Below, in pieces: positions 1 to 5,306 of a stretch of 5,490 bases of DNA (position 1 is its first letter; the number at the start of each line of letters is the position of its first letter). Source of the DNA: Actinomycetes bacterium (GTDB taxonomy: Bacteria; Actinomycetota; Acidimicrobiia; Spongiisociales; UBA5794); contig JAMBLL010000064.1 of NCBI GenBank assembly GCA_023336765.1, positions 1 to 5,490 on the forward strand. The letters run 5' to 3'. Made by a program: the position numbers and the translations under genes. The notes under the pieces were generated by a model. That model searched no databases, had not been told where the DNA came from, and saw only the letters and a list, made by a program, of their open reading frames with translations.

Positions 1-58
1 CGGGAGAGGTTTCTACGACTGGTCGAGCGGATCAGCTGTGCCTATCGAGGAAGTCTGA
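1..58 (+). CDS. 3-hydroxybutyryl-CoA dehydrogenase, C-terminal end (partial)
   Basis: Only the last 18 codons are present, read from base 2 and ending in TGA at 56-58. The tail reads GRGFYDWSSGSAVPIEEV. The GRGFYDW segment is characteristic of the C-terminal domain of short NAD(P)-dependent 3-hydroxyacyl-CoA dehydrogenases (Hbd/PaaH/FadB2 type), which usually end in a (K/R)xGRGFYxY or xGRGFYxW stretch plus a few residues. These soluble enzymes interconvert acetoacetyl-CoA and 3-hydroxybutyryl-CoA in fatty acid or butanoate metabolism. The nucleotide-binding domain lies outside the window, so the exact substrate class cannot be judged. The gene converges with the hydrolase gene on the other strand and their coding ends overlap by 27 bases. 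A longer fused FadB/FadJ-type enzyme is less likely, because the protein stops soon after the motif. Confidence 0.65.
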   Translation, partial: GRGFYDWSSGSAVPIEEV

Positions 59-796
59 GATGGCTTGGTGAGCCTCAGCGGGCTCATCCAGAAGTGGATT
101 GTGCCCCGCATGTACGACGGTGACCCGTTCTCCATCGGGAATGCTGGACATCATCTTGTCGGCGATGGTCGAGTACTTCTCATCCCGACCTCCGGACATG
201 ATCAGGACGGGCATGGCCAGCCTGTCGAGCTTGGTCCACAGTGACGGCTGTGCGCCCTGACCGTAGCCGATGAGTGCGTTGGCGAGGCCGATCGGCGAAT
301 TCTCCCGCCTGATCGCCCGGTCTGCCCCCCGGTCCTTATCCGAAAGTTGGCTGGTCGACGTGATCCCTGTTGCTGTCCATGTATCAAGGAACTCATCGAT
401 GGTCATGTTGGAGATCTTCTCAGCCAGCCTGGCGTCAGATTCCGTTCTTGAGGCCCGCTCGTTCGTATCTTCGATGCCGGCGTTGGCGGAAATCAGTACG
501 AGCGCAGAGATGCCTTCTGGCTGACAAAGCGCGGTCAGCAGTGCAAGCCGGCCTCCCTGGCTGTATCCAAGGAGTGGAACGGGTTCTTCGAAGGAAGCAA
601 TAGTTGATTCGATAGCGTCGATGACGTCGTCAAGTTGCGTTGATACGTTGACACTTCGACCATGACCTGGGAGATCTGGGGCGAAGACCGTGCGGTGGAG
701 TTGGTCGGCAACCGACGCGAACTGTTCACCGGTGAACGTGAATCCGTGAAGGCCTATGAGCGGCGGTCCGTTGCCGAACCGTCGAACAGCGACCAC
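32..796 (-). CDS. menH: Alpha/beta hydrolase, probable MenH (SHCHC synthase)
   Basis: A 254-residue cytoplasmic alpha/beta hydrolase with a complete catalytic set: oxyanion-side HGFT at 17-20, nucleophile elbow GYSQGGRLAL with Ser79, acid Asp205 in SGGRDEKY, and His232 in HAGHNPLLDEP. MenH proteins typically have GYSxGGRxA at the nucleophile, with the Arg after GG, and a following SxxxGxxDxxERxxR stretch. Here that stretch is SANAGIEDTNERASR at about 103-117. MenH removes pyruvate from SEPHCHC to give SHCHC in menaquinone synthesis, which suits a respiring bacterium with heme A genes next door. The start is GTG, preceded in frame by GTC and then the TAG of the small upstream gene, so no longer form is possible. 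No convincing Shine-Dalgarno sequence is seen, and expression probably depends on translation or transcription from the upstream gene. Other hydrolases of this fold act on esters or epoxides, so MenH is probable rather than certain. Confidence 0.75.
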   Translation of the reverse strand: MVAVRRFGNGPPLIGLHGFTFTGEQFASVADQLHRTVFAPDLPGHGRSVNVSTQLDDVIDAIESTIASFEEPVPLLGYSQGGRLALLTALCQPEGISALVLISANAGIEDTNERASRTESDARLAEKISNMTIDEFLDTWTATGITSTSQLSDKDRGADRAIRRENSPIGLANALIGYGQGAQPSLWTKLDRLAMPVLIMSGGRDEKYSTIADKMMSSIPDGERVTVVHAGHNPLLDEPAEAHQAISDFLDRHS

Positions 797-799
797 GAC

Positions 800-892
800 C
801 TAGGACTCGTCTATGGGGATTTCGGTCGTGAGCACCTTGTATACGATGCCGGCGATAATTCCGACAGCGGCGAGAGCGATGAGAATCTTCAT
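800..892 (-). CDS. Small single-helix membrane protein (30 aa)
   Basis: A 30-codon gene, ATG at 892-890 and TAG at 802-800. The product begins MKILIALAAVGIIAGIVYKV and ends in a short polar, acidic tail with EIPIDES. One hydrophobic segment (about residues 3-18) is followed by Lys19, which suggests a single membrane-spanning helix or an uncleaved signal anchor. 22 of 30 codons end in G or C, as in the neighbouring genes. The hexamer TACCCT lies exactly 6 bases before the ATG, the same geometry seen before three other genes here, so the start is supported by a putative leaderless promoter. The stop is separated from the menH GTG by only three bases, which suggests a two-gene operon. I do not recognise a family and propose no function. 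An in-frame reading can be extended far upstream, but only by crossing ctaA in antisense. Confidence 0.55.
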   Translation of the reverse strand: MKILIALAAVGIIAGIVYKVLTTEIPIDES

Positions 893-898
893 GTGTGA

Positions 899-904
899 AG
901 GGTA
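899..904 (-). promoter_or_regulatory. Putative -10 element for small protein/menH operon
   Basis: On the minus strand the hexamer TACCCT (TANNNT) is followed by TCACAC and then the ATG of the small membrane protein. A start 6 bases after the -10 would place transcription initiation on or very near the A of ATG, giving a leaderless mRNA. The first four bases come from the adjacent GGTACTY repeat array read in reverse. No clear -35 is visible. Confidence 0.45.
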
Positions 905-930
905 CTTGGTACTCGGTACTTGGTACTCGG
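901..930. repeat. Heptamer array GGTACTY x4
   Basis: Four perfect-length 7-bp units in a row: GGTACTT, GGTACTC, GGTACTT, GGTACTC (901-928), then a trailing GG. T and C alternate at the last position, so the array is also a 14-bp repeat present twice. It lies 8 bases upstream of the small protein's start codon and forms part of its putative -10 hexamer. Each unit contains the palindrome GTAC. Confidence 0.9.
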
Positions 931-956
931 TTTCTTGCCAGTCTTCCGTATGGGAA

Positions 957-977
957 ACGACCGATGACCGATCACCG
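957..977. repeat. Heptamer array AYSACCG x3
   Basis: Three consecutive 7-bp units, ACGACCG, ATGACCG and ATCACCG, with the last four bases ACCG constant. A fourth block (AATACGG) has diverged. The array lies in the divergent region upstream of ctaA. Its register matches the GGTACTY array: the first bases are 56 bp apart, which is 8 x 7. It is degenerate, so it is less certain than the other arrays. Confidence 0.6.
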
Positions 978-982
978 AATAC

Positions 983-1003
983 GGCTGTCGGCTGTCGACG
1001 GTC
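983..1003. repeat. Heptamer array GGCTGTC x2 plus variant
   Basis: Two exact GGCTGTC units (983-996) are followed by a related unit GACGGTC. The array ends 6 bases before the putative ctaA -10 hexamer, so it covers much of the -35 region. The core GCTGTC recurs in the 4162-4189 array, where the unit is GCTGTCA. It is short, and two copies alone could be chance. The nearby arrays make it more credible. Confidence 0.5.
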
Positions 1004-1009
1004 CCCTGA

Positions 1010-1015
1010 TAGCCT
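1010..1015 (+). promoter_or_regulatory. Putative -10 element for ctaA
   Basis: TAGCCT, followed by the 7 bases CACCGCC and the ctaA ATG. No Shine-Dalgarno-like purine run lies before this ATG. The spacing suits transcription starting at or next to the start codon, giving a leaderless transcript. No convincing -35 can be picked out. That region is occupied by GGCTGTC repeats. Confidence 0.45.
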
Positions 1016-1022
1016 CACCGCC

Positions 1023-1979
1023 ATGGCTGAGGTCTCCACCGTTCGTTCAAGAGTGTTCGCGATCACTGCCTGGTCCACTCTCGTGTTCAACGTTCTCGTC
1101 ATTCTTGGCGGAACGATCGTCAGGGCAACCGGGTCGGGCGATGGGTGTGGTGAAACGTGGCCGAAGTGTGGTGACCAATTCATCCCACCCAACGCAACCG
1201 TTGAGACGCTTATCGAGTTCTCGCACAGGGTCTCCTCCTTCCTCGCCGGCCTCGGCGTCGCCCTTGTGGTCGTGCTGGCCTTGTGGTTCTTCAAGAAGGG
1301 CAACATCATCAGGAAGGCGGCCGTTATCTCTGGCGTGTTCCTGGTGCTCGAGGCGCTGCTCGGCGCTGCTCTCGTCATCTTCGGATGGGTCGACGCCGAT
1401 ATATCCGCCGGACGGCTCGTTGTTGTGCCCCTGCACCTGATCAACACGTTCCTACTTCTCGGTTCGCTTGCGGTAACGGCCTGGTGGGGAAGCGGATTCC
1501 CCCAACCATCGGGTCAGGTTGACCGTTCCACCAGGCGCCTATTGATCCTCGGGAGTGTCGTCATACTCATTCTCGGAGTCTCGGGCGCACTCAATGCGCT
1601 TGCTGACACCGTGTTCCCCTCAGAATCGGTCGTTGGTGATCTATCCGAGAAGTTCGGTCCGACAGCCCCCTTGCTCTCGAAGCTGCGCGTCATCCACCCC
1701 GTTGTGGCTATCGCCGGTGGGCTCTTCGTTGGCTGGATAGCCACAACACTGTCGCGCAATGCGGGTGACCGCTCCAAGAAGTTGTCCGGCGCGGTGATCC
1801 TCATCATCTTCAGTCAGTTCTTCATCGGGATCGCAAACATCTACCTGCTTACACCTCTGTCCATGCAGGTGATCCACCTCATGGTTGCTGATGTGCTCTG
1901 GATCGCGTATGTGTTCCTCTGGGCTTCGTTGATGGGTGAGCGGAACCCCTCCCAGGTTCTCCATGAGTCCCTGACATGA
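1023..1979 (+). CDS. ctaA: Heme A synthase (CtaA/COX15)
   Basis: A 318-residue integral membrane enzyme that oxidises the C8 methyl of heme O to a formyl group, giving heme A for aa3-type cytochrome oxidase. About eight hydrophobic segments are seen, in two similar halves. Visible motifs are GGTIVRATGSGDGCGETWPK with the external cysteine pair Cys42/Cys49 of the CtaA family, EFSHR with His68, His138 in VVPLHLINT, His225 in LRVIHP and His285 in MQVIHLM. These four His positions match the heme ligands of the two halves. The length is normal for bacterial CtaA (about 300-320). ATG 1023 is chosen because the protein then starts just before the first helix. The open frame continues 70 codons upstream, but only across the repeat arrays and the divergent gene. 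The stop overlaps the ctaB start as ATGA, so the two are probably translationally coupled. Confidence 0.93.
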   Translation: MAEVSTVRSRVFAITAWSTLVFNVLVILGGTIVRATGSGDGCGETWPKCGDQFIPPNATVETLIEFSHRVSSFLAGLGVALVVVLALWFFKKGNIIRKAAVISGVFLVLEALLGAALVIFGWVDADISAGRLVVVPLHLINTFLLLGSLAVTAWWGSGFPQPSGQVDRSTRRLLILGSVVILILGVSGALNALADTVFPSESVVGDLSEKFGPTAPLLSKLRVIHPVVAIAGGLFVGWIATTLSRNAGDRSKKLSGAVILIIFSQFFIGIANIYLLTPLSMQVIHLMVADVLWIAYVFLWASLMGERNPSQVLHESLT

Positions 1980-3067
1980 GCCGAAGGTCCAGTCGTTCGA
2001 GTCGTCCTGCGTCGACTCTGTCCGCGTACATCGAGTTGACGAAGCCCCGGATCATCGAGCTTCTGCTCATCACAACGATTCCTGCAATGGTCGTCGCAGC
2101 CAACGGATGGCCTGGGCTCGCTCTTGTTCTCTTCGCCCTTGTTGGTGGGTCCTTGTCTGCGGGCGGAGCCAACGTCATCAACCAGGTGTATGACGGAGAT
2201 ATCGATCGGATCATGTCCCGCACTCAACACCGGCCAATACCCACCAACCGCGTGTCACCAGCCGCAGCTATGGTCTTCGGCCTCTCCCTTGGCACAGTGG
2301 GGTTCCTGGTCCTCTGGTTCGGTACGACACCGCTCGCAGGTGTTCTCTCTCTCGTCGCCTTCGGCTTCTACGTTTTCATCTACACCATGGTTCTGAAGCG
2401 GTCGAGCACCCAGAACATTGTCATCGGTGGCGCTGCTGGTGCGGTCCCTGCACTGATCGGGTGGGCCGCGGTCACCGGTGATCTTTCGGTTGCTGCCTGG
2501 GTCATGTTCGCGATCATCTTCTTCTGGACGCCTCCTCACTTCTGGGCTCTGTCGCTCAAATACAAGGAGGATTACCGCGCTGCGGGTGTGCCTGTGTTCC
2601 CGGTCGTTGCGGGCAAAGCAGCCACTTTCGCCCAGATCCAGTGGTACTCCCTTGTCACAGTGGGTGTATCTCTGATGCTGGTCCCGGTCGCTGGACTCGG
2701 TTGGATCTATGCCGTTGTGGTCATTGCCTTTGGAATACCGATGGCTGCGTTGCCACTCCGGGTCCGCCGGGGGCGGGTCAGTCCTATGCAGTACTTCGGG
2801 TACACGAACATCTATCTGGCGATGATCTTCGTTGGAATGATGGTCGATCGCCTGGTGCTCGACGGATCTGTTGGGGGAGCCAACGTATGGGTGGCGGTCG
2901 GTACCGCGCTGATGCTCTTCGGCCTCGCTGGTGTTGTGACGATTGAGGTGCAACCTGCCGTGCGGGTTCACAACATGCACGCGATGCGCCACGCTGGGGA
3001 AGTAGGAGTGACCCTCGCATTCGGTGTTGGGCTGATCATCGTTGTCTGGCGCTCGATCAGCGGCTAG
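1976..3067 (+). CDS. ctaB: Protoheme IX farnesyltransferase (heme O synthase, CtaB)
   Basis: A polytopic UbiA-superfamily prenyltransferase that adds a farnesyl group to heme B to give heme O, the substrate of CtaA. The family signatures are clear: YIELTKPRIIELLL at 18-31, the Mg-diphosphate motif N69xxxD73xxxD77 followed by SRTQHRP (81-87), the NIVIGGAAGAVPALIGWAAV block (147-166), and FFWTPPHFWALSL with KEDYRAAGVPVFP (182-209). The start ATG overlaps the ctaA stop by 4 bases. Residues 1-16 are Ser/Arg-rich and probably cytoplasmic. At 363 residues it is longer than usual (about 290-310). After the expected last helix (YTNIYLAMIFVGMMVDRL) come about 65 more residues with two further hydrophobic segments (about 302-323 and 343-358), joined by a loop containing His332, His335 and His339. 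The extension is in frame with no sign of a frameshift. Its role is unknown. Confidence 0.93.
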   Translation: MSRRSSRSSRPASTLSAYIELTKPRIIELLLITTIPAMVVAANGWPGLALVLFALVGGSLSAGGANVINQVYDGDIDRIMSRTQHRPIPTNRVSPAAAMVFGLSLGTVGFLVLWFGTTPLAGVLSLVAFGFYVFIYTMVLKRSSTQNIVIGGAAGAVPALIGWAAVTGDLSVAAWVMFAIIFFWTPPHFWALSLKYKEDYRAAGVPVFPVVAGKAATFAQIQWYSLVTVGVSLMLVPVAGLGWIYAVVVIAFGIPMAALPLRVRRGRVSPMQYFGYTNIYLAMIFVGMMVDRLVLDGSVGGANVWVAVGTALMLFGLAGVVTIEVQPAVRVHNMHAMRHAGEVGVTLAFGVGLIIVVWRSISG

Positions 3068-3097
3068 CCGTCGTAGCGCCCACCCACAACAAGCCTC

Positions 3098-3103
3098 TAG
3101 GCT
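3098..3103 (+). promoter_or_regulatory. Putative -10 element for the phosphotransferase gene
   Basis: TAGGCT, followed by CGTTGC and the ATG at 3110, a 6-base spacing that fits a leaderless start. It suggests the phosphotransferase gene has its own promoter in the 42-base gap after ctaB (3068-3109). That gap holds no heptamer array. No clear -35 or Shine-Dalgarno sequence is visible. Confidence 0.4.
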
Positions 3104-3109
3104 CGTTGC

Positions 3110-4153
3110 ATGACGGATACAGCCCCGATCAGGCCTGAAGAGCAGTTCGACCACGCCAAGGTGTCCGACTACCTCGTTCGTCATCTGCCAGACCTGTTCA
3201 GGTGCACCGACGTCTCGTTCGACCAGTTTCCTGGCGGTGCTGCGAATCTCACATACAGGGCGTACTGCCGTGACGGCACCGAGTTCGTGTTGCGCAGAGC
3301 CCCGCTTGGTGATGTTGCCGCGGGCGGCCACGACATGGAGCGCGAACACCGTGTCCTGTCGCGTCTATGGCGTGAGTTCCCGCTTGCACCGCGTGCCTTC
3401 CACTACTGCGCTGACGCCACGATCATGGGAAAGCCGTTCTTCGTCATAGAACGCCGACACGGCAACGTTGTGAGGAGGAACTGGCCGGCTTCGCTTGCAG
3501 ATGACGAGGAGAAGCAACAGAAGGTGGCCGTCTCACTTGTCGACGCTCTCGCAGATCTGCATGCGGTCGACCCTGAATCGGTGGATCTCGCCACCCTCGG
3601 AAAGCCCGACGGTTTCGTGGAACGTCAGATCGCGGGGTGGACTCGTCGCTGGCATGCGTCTGCCACTCGACCGGTACCCGACATGGAAGCTGTATCTGAA
3701 CTCCTCGGGCGTAGCATCAGGACGAGTCAGCGCGTCGCGATCCTGCACAACGACTTCAAACTGGACAATACGATGGTGCGAGACGATGGCACTCTGGTTG
3801 CTGTGTTCGATTGGGATATGGCGACGCTGGGTGACCCGCTTGTCGATGTGGGGACGCTTCTCGCCTACTGGGCTCAACCAGGCGACCCGACGTACCGTGT
3901 GTTCGGCGCCAACGCTGTCGCCATCGGCGATGTGATGTCAAAGGACCTGGTCCGCGAACGGTACGCGGCGCGTTCAGGCCTCGACCTCGAACATATGAGT
4001 TTCTATGAGTCGCTTGCCCTGTTCCGCATAGCGGTCATCATCGAGCAGATCTACGCCAGATACGTGGCTGGCCAAACGACCGACGATCGATTCGCCGGGT
4101 TCGAGAATTTGGCCCCGCTTCTCGCCTCCGCGGCCCTGGAGAACCTTGCTTGA
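3110..4153 (+). CDS. APH-type phosphotransferase, ACAD10/11-like
   Basis: A soluble 347-residue protein with the aminoglycoside phosphotransferase/choline kinase fold. The N-lobe has a Gly-rich turn PGGAAN (41-46) followed by FVLRRAPLG (59-67), typical of the branch related to the kinase-like domain of ACAD10/ACAD11, where Arg often stands near the usual Lys position. GHDMEREHRVL (73-83) follows, and then the hinge GKPFFVIERRHG. The catalytic loop is HNDFKLDN (213-220) with Asp215 and Asn220, and the metal-binding segment is FDWD with Asp234. All catalytic residues expected of an active kinase are present. Related bacterial proteins usually lie among acyl-CoA dehydrogenase and beta-oxidation genes and are thought to phosphorylate hydroxyacyl substrates. 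That link is by family only, since no acyl-CoA dehydrogenase is next to it here. It should not be taken as an antibiotic-resistance gene. The ATG start is favoured by the -10 hexamer six bases upstream. Confidence 0.85.
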   Translation: MTDTAPIRPEEQFDHAKVSDYLVRHLPDLFRCTDVSFDQFPGGAANLTYRAYCRDGTEFVLRRAPLGDVAAGGHDMEREHRVLSRLWREFPLAPRAFHYCADATIMGKPFFVIERRHGNVVRRNWPASLADDEEKQQKVAVSLVDALADLHAVDPESVDLATLGKPDGFVERQIAGWTRRWHASATRPVPDMEAVSELLGRSIRTSQRVAILHNDFKLDNTMVRDDGTLVAVFDWDMATLGDPLVDVGTLLAYWAQPGDPTYRVFGANAVAIGDVMSKDLVRERYAARSGLDLEHMSFYESLALFRIAVIIEQIYARYVAGQTTDDRFAGFENLAPLLASAALENLA

Positions 4154-4161
4154 AGACGCCC

Positions 4162-4189
4162 GCTGTCAGCCATCAGCTGTCAGCCGTCC
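4162..4189. repeat. Heptamer array GCTGTCA x3-4
   Basis: Units GCTGTCA, GCCATCA, GCTGTCA and a diverged GCCGTCC follow without gaps, starting 9 bases after the phosphotransferase stop. Units 1 and 3 are identical, so a 14-bp higher-order repeat is also visible. The unit contains GCTGTC, as in the array upstream of ctaA. The rest of this 137-base gap (4190-4278) shows nothing firm beyond a short palindrome CCGATCGG at 4207-4214. Confidence 0.8.
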
Positions 4190-4278
4190 TCCGGAAAAGG
4201 TCGTCACCGATCGGCACTGCGCGCGAGGTGGGTCGCTGTTGGCCGAACGATGGCATCGTGTGGTTCCGAGCTGATGGC

Positions 4279-4284
4279 TACTCT
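4279..4284 (+). promoter_or_regulatory. Putative -10 element for chorismate mutase
   Basis: TACTCT, followed by GCCCCC and the ATG at 4291. The 6-base gap has no Shine-Dalgarno sequence, as at the other putative leaderless starts in this window. It supports ATG 4291 as the start and a promoter separate from the phosphotransferase gene. Confidence 0.4.
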
Positions 4285-4290
4285 GCCCCC

Positions 4291-4587
4291 ATGGACAACG
4301 AACGAATCGAGCAGTTGCGAGCCGAGATTGATGCCGTGAACACTGAACTGCTCGACCTGCTTGAACGACGACTCGACATCTCCGTTGCGGTGGGGGAGAT
4401 CAAGCAAAGAGCTGGACTACCCCTGTACTCCGAAGATCGTGAACGGGACCTCCTCGGCCGCTTTCGAAATGAAGCGATAGAACGAGGGATCGACCCCGAC
4501 TACGTCGAGGAGTTGATGGCTGTGGTACTTGTGCATTCCCGTGCTGCACAGCGCAAGACCGTTCGCAAGACGGCTTCTCCAGAGTAG
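4291..4587 (+). CDS. Chorismate mutase, AroQ type (stand-alone)
   Basis: A 98-residue all-helical, cytoplasmic AroQ-class chorismate mutase, which converts chorismate to prephenate for phenylalanine and tyrosine synthesis. Against my recollection of the E. coli P-protein mutase domain, the active-site residues fall at a constant offset of one: Arg10, Arg27, Lys38, Arg50, Glu51, Ser83 and Gln87 (E. coli 11, 28, 39, 51, 52, 84, 88). The core reads LRAEIDAVNTELLDLLERR, then VGEIK and EDRERDLLGRF. No prephenate dehydratase, prephenate dehydrogenase or DAHP synthase domain is attached. There is no signal peptide, so it is not the secreted type. ATG 4291 is preferred: the frame is open back to a TTG at 4150, but that stretch overlaps the previous stop and runs through the heptamer array. 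The gene lies 12 bases before tag, so the two may be co-transcribed. Confidence 0.88.
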   Translation: MDNERIEQLRAEIDAVNTELLDLLERRLDISVAVGEIKQRAGLPLYSEDRERDLLGRFRNEAIERGIDPDYVEELMAVVLVHSRAAQRKTVRKTASPE

Positions 4588-4590
4588 GTT
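4585..4590 (+). promoter_or_regulatory. Possible -10 element for tag
   Basis: TAGGTT, whose first three bases are the chorismate mutase stop codon, lies 9 bases before the tag ATG. The spacing is longer than at the other sites. The intervening TTAGGG is too close to the ATG to be a good ribosome binding site. The gene may simply be read through from the mutase promoter. Confidence 0.2.
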
Positions 4591-4599
4591 GCATTAGGG

Positions 4600-5235
4600 A
4601 TGCCTGAACAGCGTGTGGTCATTGGTGACGATGGAGTCGCGAGATGCTGGTGGGGTAGTGGTGGTGATGAGTACCAGGCATATCACGACACTGAATGGGG
4701 CTTGCCCCAGGGTGACGACATCCGGCTCTTCGAGAAGGTATGCCTCGAAGGATTCCAGTCAGGCCTGAGTTGGCTCACGATCCTGGCCAAACGCGAGAAC
4801 TTCCGCAGTGCTTTCTCAGGTTTCGACCCATCGGCGGTGTCCGAATTCGGAGAGTCCGATATCGAACGACTCCTCGGCGATGCAGGAATCGTTCGGCACA
4901 GAGGGAAGATAGAAGCAACGATCAACAACGCTGGGCGGGCCCTCGAGATGACAGACGAGTTCGGGTCCCTGGCGGCGTACTTCTGGGCATATGAACCCGA
5001 GAGAGCCGGTCCGCCCAGGGACATTCCTGCGATAACCGACGTATCGACCGCGATATCGAAGGATCTGAAATCCCGCGGCTGGAGGTTCGTTGGCCCCACA
5101 ACCGCTTACGCCTTCATGCAGGCCATGGGCCTCGTAAACGACCACCTCGAAGGCTGCGAAGCAAGAACGGCAGTGGAAAAGGCACGTGTGCGGTTCGAGA
5201 AACCGGAGATCAGGAACGTAAGTCGTAAATCGTAA
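4600..5235 (+). CDS. tag: DNA-3-methyladenine glycosylase I (Tag)
   Basis: A 211-residue monofunctional glycosylase of the helix-hairpin-helix superfamily that removes 3-methyladenine from alkylated DNA to start base excision repair. The residues fit E. coli Tag as I recall it. The zinc-snap ligands are Cys16, His29, His182 and Cys186, with the same 13- and 4-residue separations. Tyr25 and Tyr28 lie in EYQAYHDTEWG. The catalytic Glu50 and base-stacking Trp58 lie in LEGFQSGLSWLTILAKRE. KIEATINNAGRA (103-114) and WRFVGPTTAYAFMQA (161-175) with VNDHLEGC complete the family pattern. The start is placed at ATG 4600, 12 bases after the mutase stop, which gives the usual short leader before the first zinc ligand. 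The last five codons and the TAA (5218-5235) lie in a CGTAAAT heptamer array, so the natural C-terminus seems to have been rewritten by the repeat without touching the fold. Confidence 0.93.
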   Translation: MPEQRVVIGDDGVARCWWGSGGDEYQAYHDTEWGLPQGDDIRLFEKVCLEGFQSGLSWLTILAKRENFRSAFSGFDPSAVSEFGESDIERLLGDAGIVRHRGKIEATINNAGRALEMTDEFGSLAAYFWAYEPERAGPPRDIPAITDVSTAISKDLKSRGWRFVGPTTAYAFMQAMGLVNDHLEGCEARTAVEKARVRFEKPEIRNVSRKS

Positions 5236-5239
5236 ATCG
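5217..5239. repeat. Heptamer array CGTAAAT x3 (left arm)
   Basis: CGTAAGT, CGTAAAT, CGTAAAT and a trailing CG. The unit is the reverse complement of the ATTTACG array at 5307-5347, so the two form an inverted pair. The array encodes the end of Tag, including its TAA at 5233-5235. Confidence 0.85.
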
Positions 5240-5306
5240 CCAGAAACTGTGCCGAGGACTCTGGGGTGCCGGTCGCCCCGTCCGACCATAGTCAAAGAGC
5301 ATCGTC

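Noticed and set aside
813..1022. 70-codon N-terminal extension of CtaA from an upstream start
   Set aside because: It would overlap the divergent small gene and translate the heptamer arrays. CtaA proteins begin just before the first helix, as from ATG 1023.
893..1447. N-terminal extension of the minus-strand frame ending at 800
   Set aside because: It crosses the repeat arrays and runs antisense to ctaA. Only the last 30 codons from ATG 892 make a plausible protein.
3061..3070. Perfect 10-bp palindrome CGGCTAGCCG over the ctaB stop codon, considered as a terminator or operator
   Set aside because: It has no loop and no T-run after it. A 10-bp palindrome of this kind can occur by chance in GC-rich DNA.
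2255..3349. A long antisense open frame (364 codons, minus strand) across ctaB and the phosphotransferase start
   Set aside because: It is opposite a clearly recognised membrane enzyme, is rich in Arg, His, Asp and Glu as antisense frames of high-GC genes usually are, and shows no motif.
3110..4153. Aminoglycoside resistance gene
   Set aside because: The fold is shared, but the GGAAN, FVLRRAPLG and GHDMEREHRVL features belong to the ACAD10/11-like branch, and the context is housekeeping.
4150..4290. 47-codon N-terminal extension of chorismate mutase from TTG 4150
   Set aside because: TTG overlaps the preceding stop, the stretch includes the GCTGTCA array, and the AroQ domain is complete from ATG 4291.
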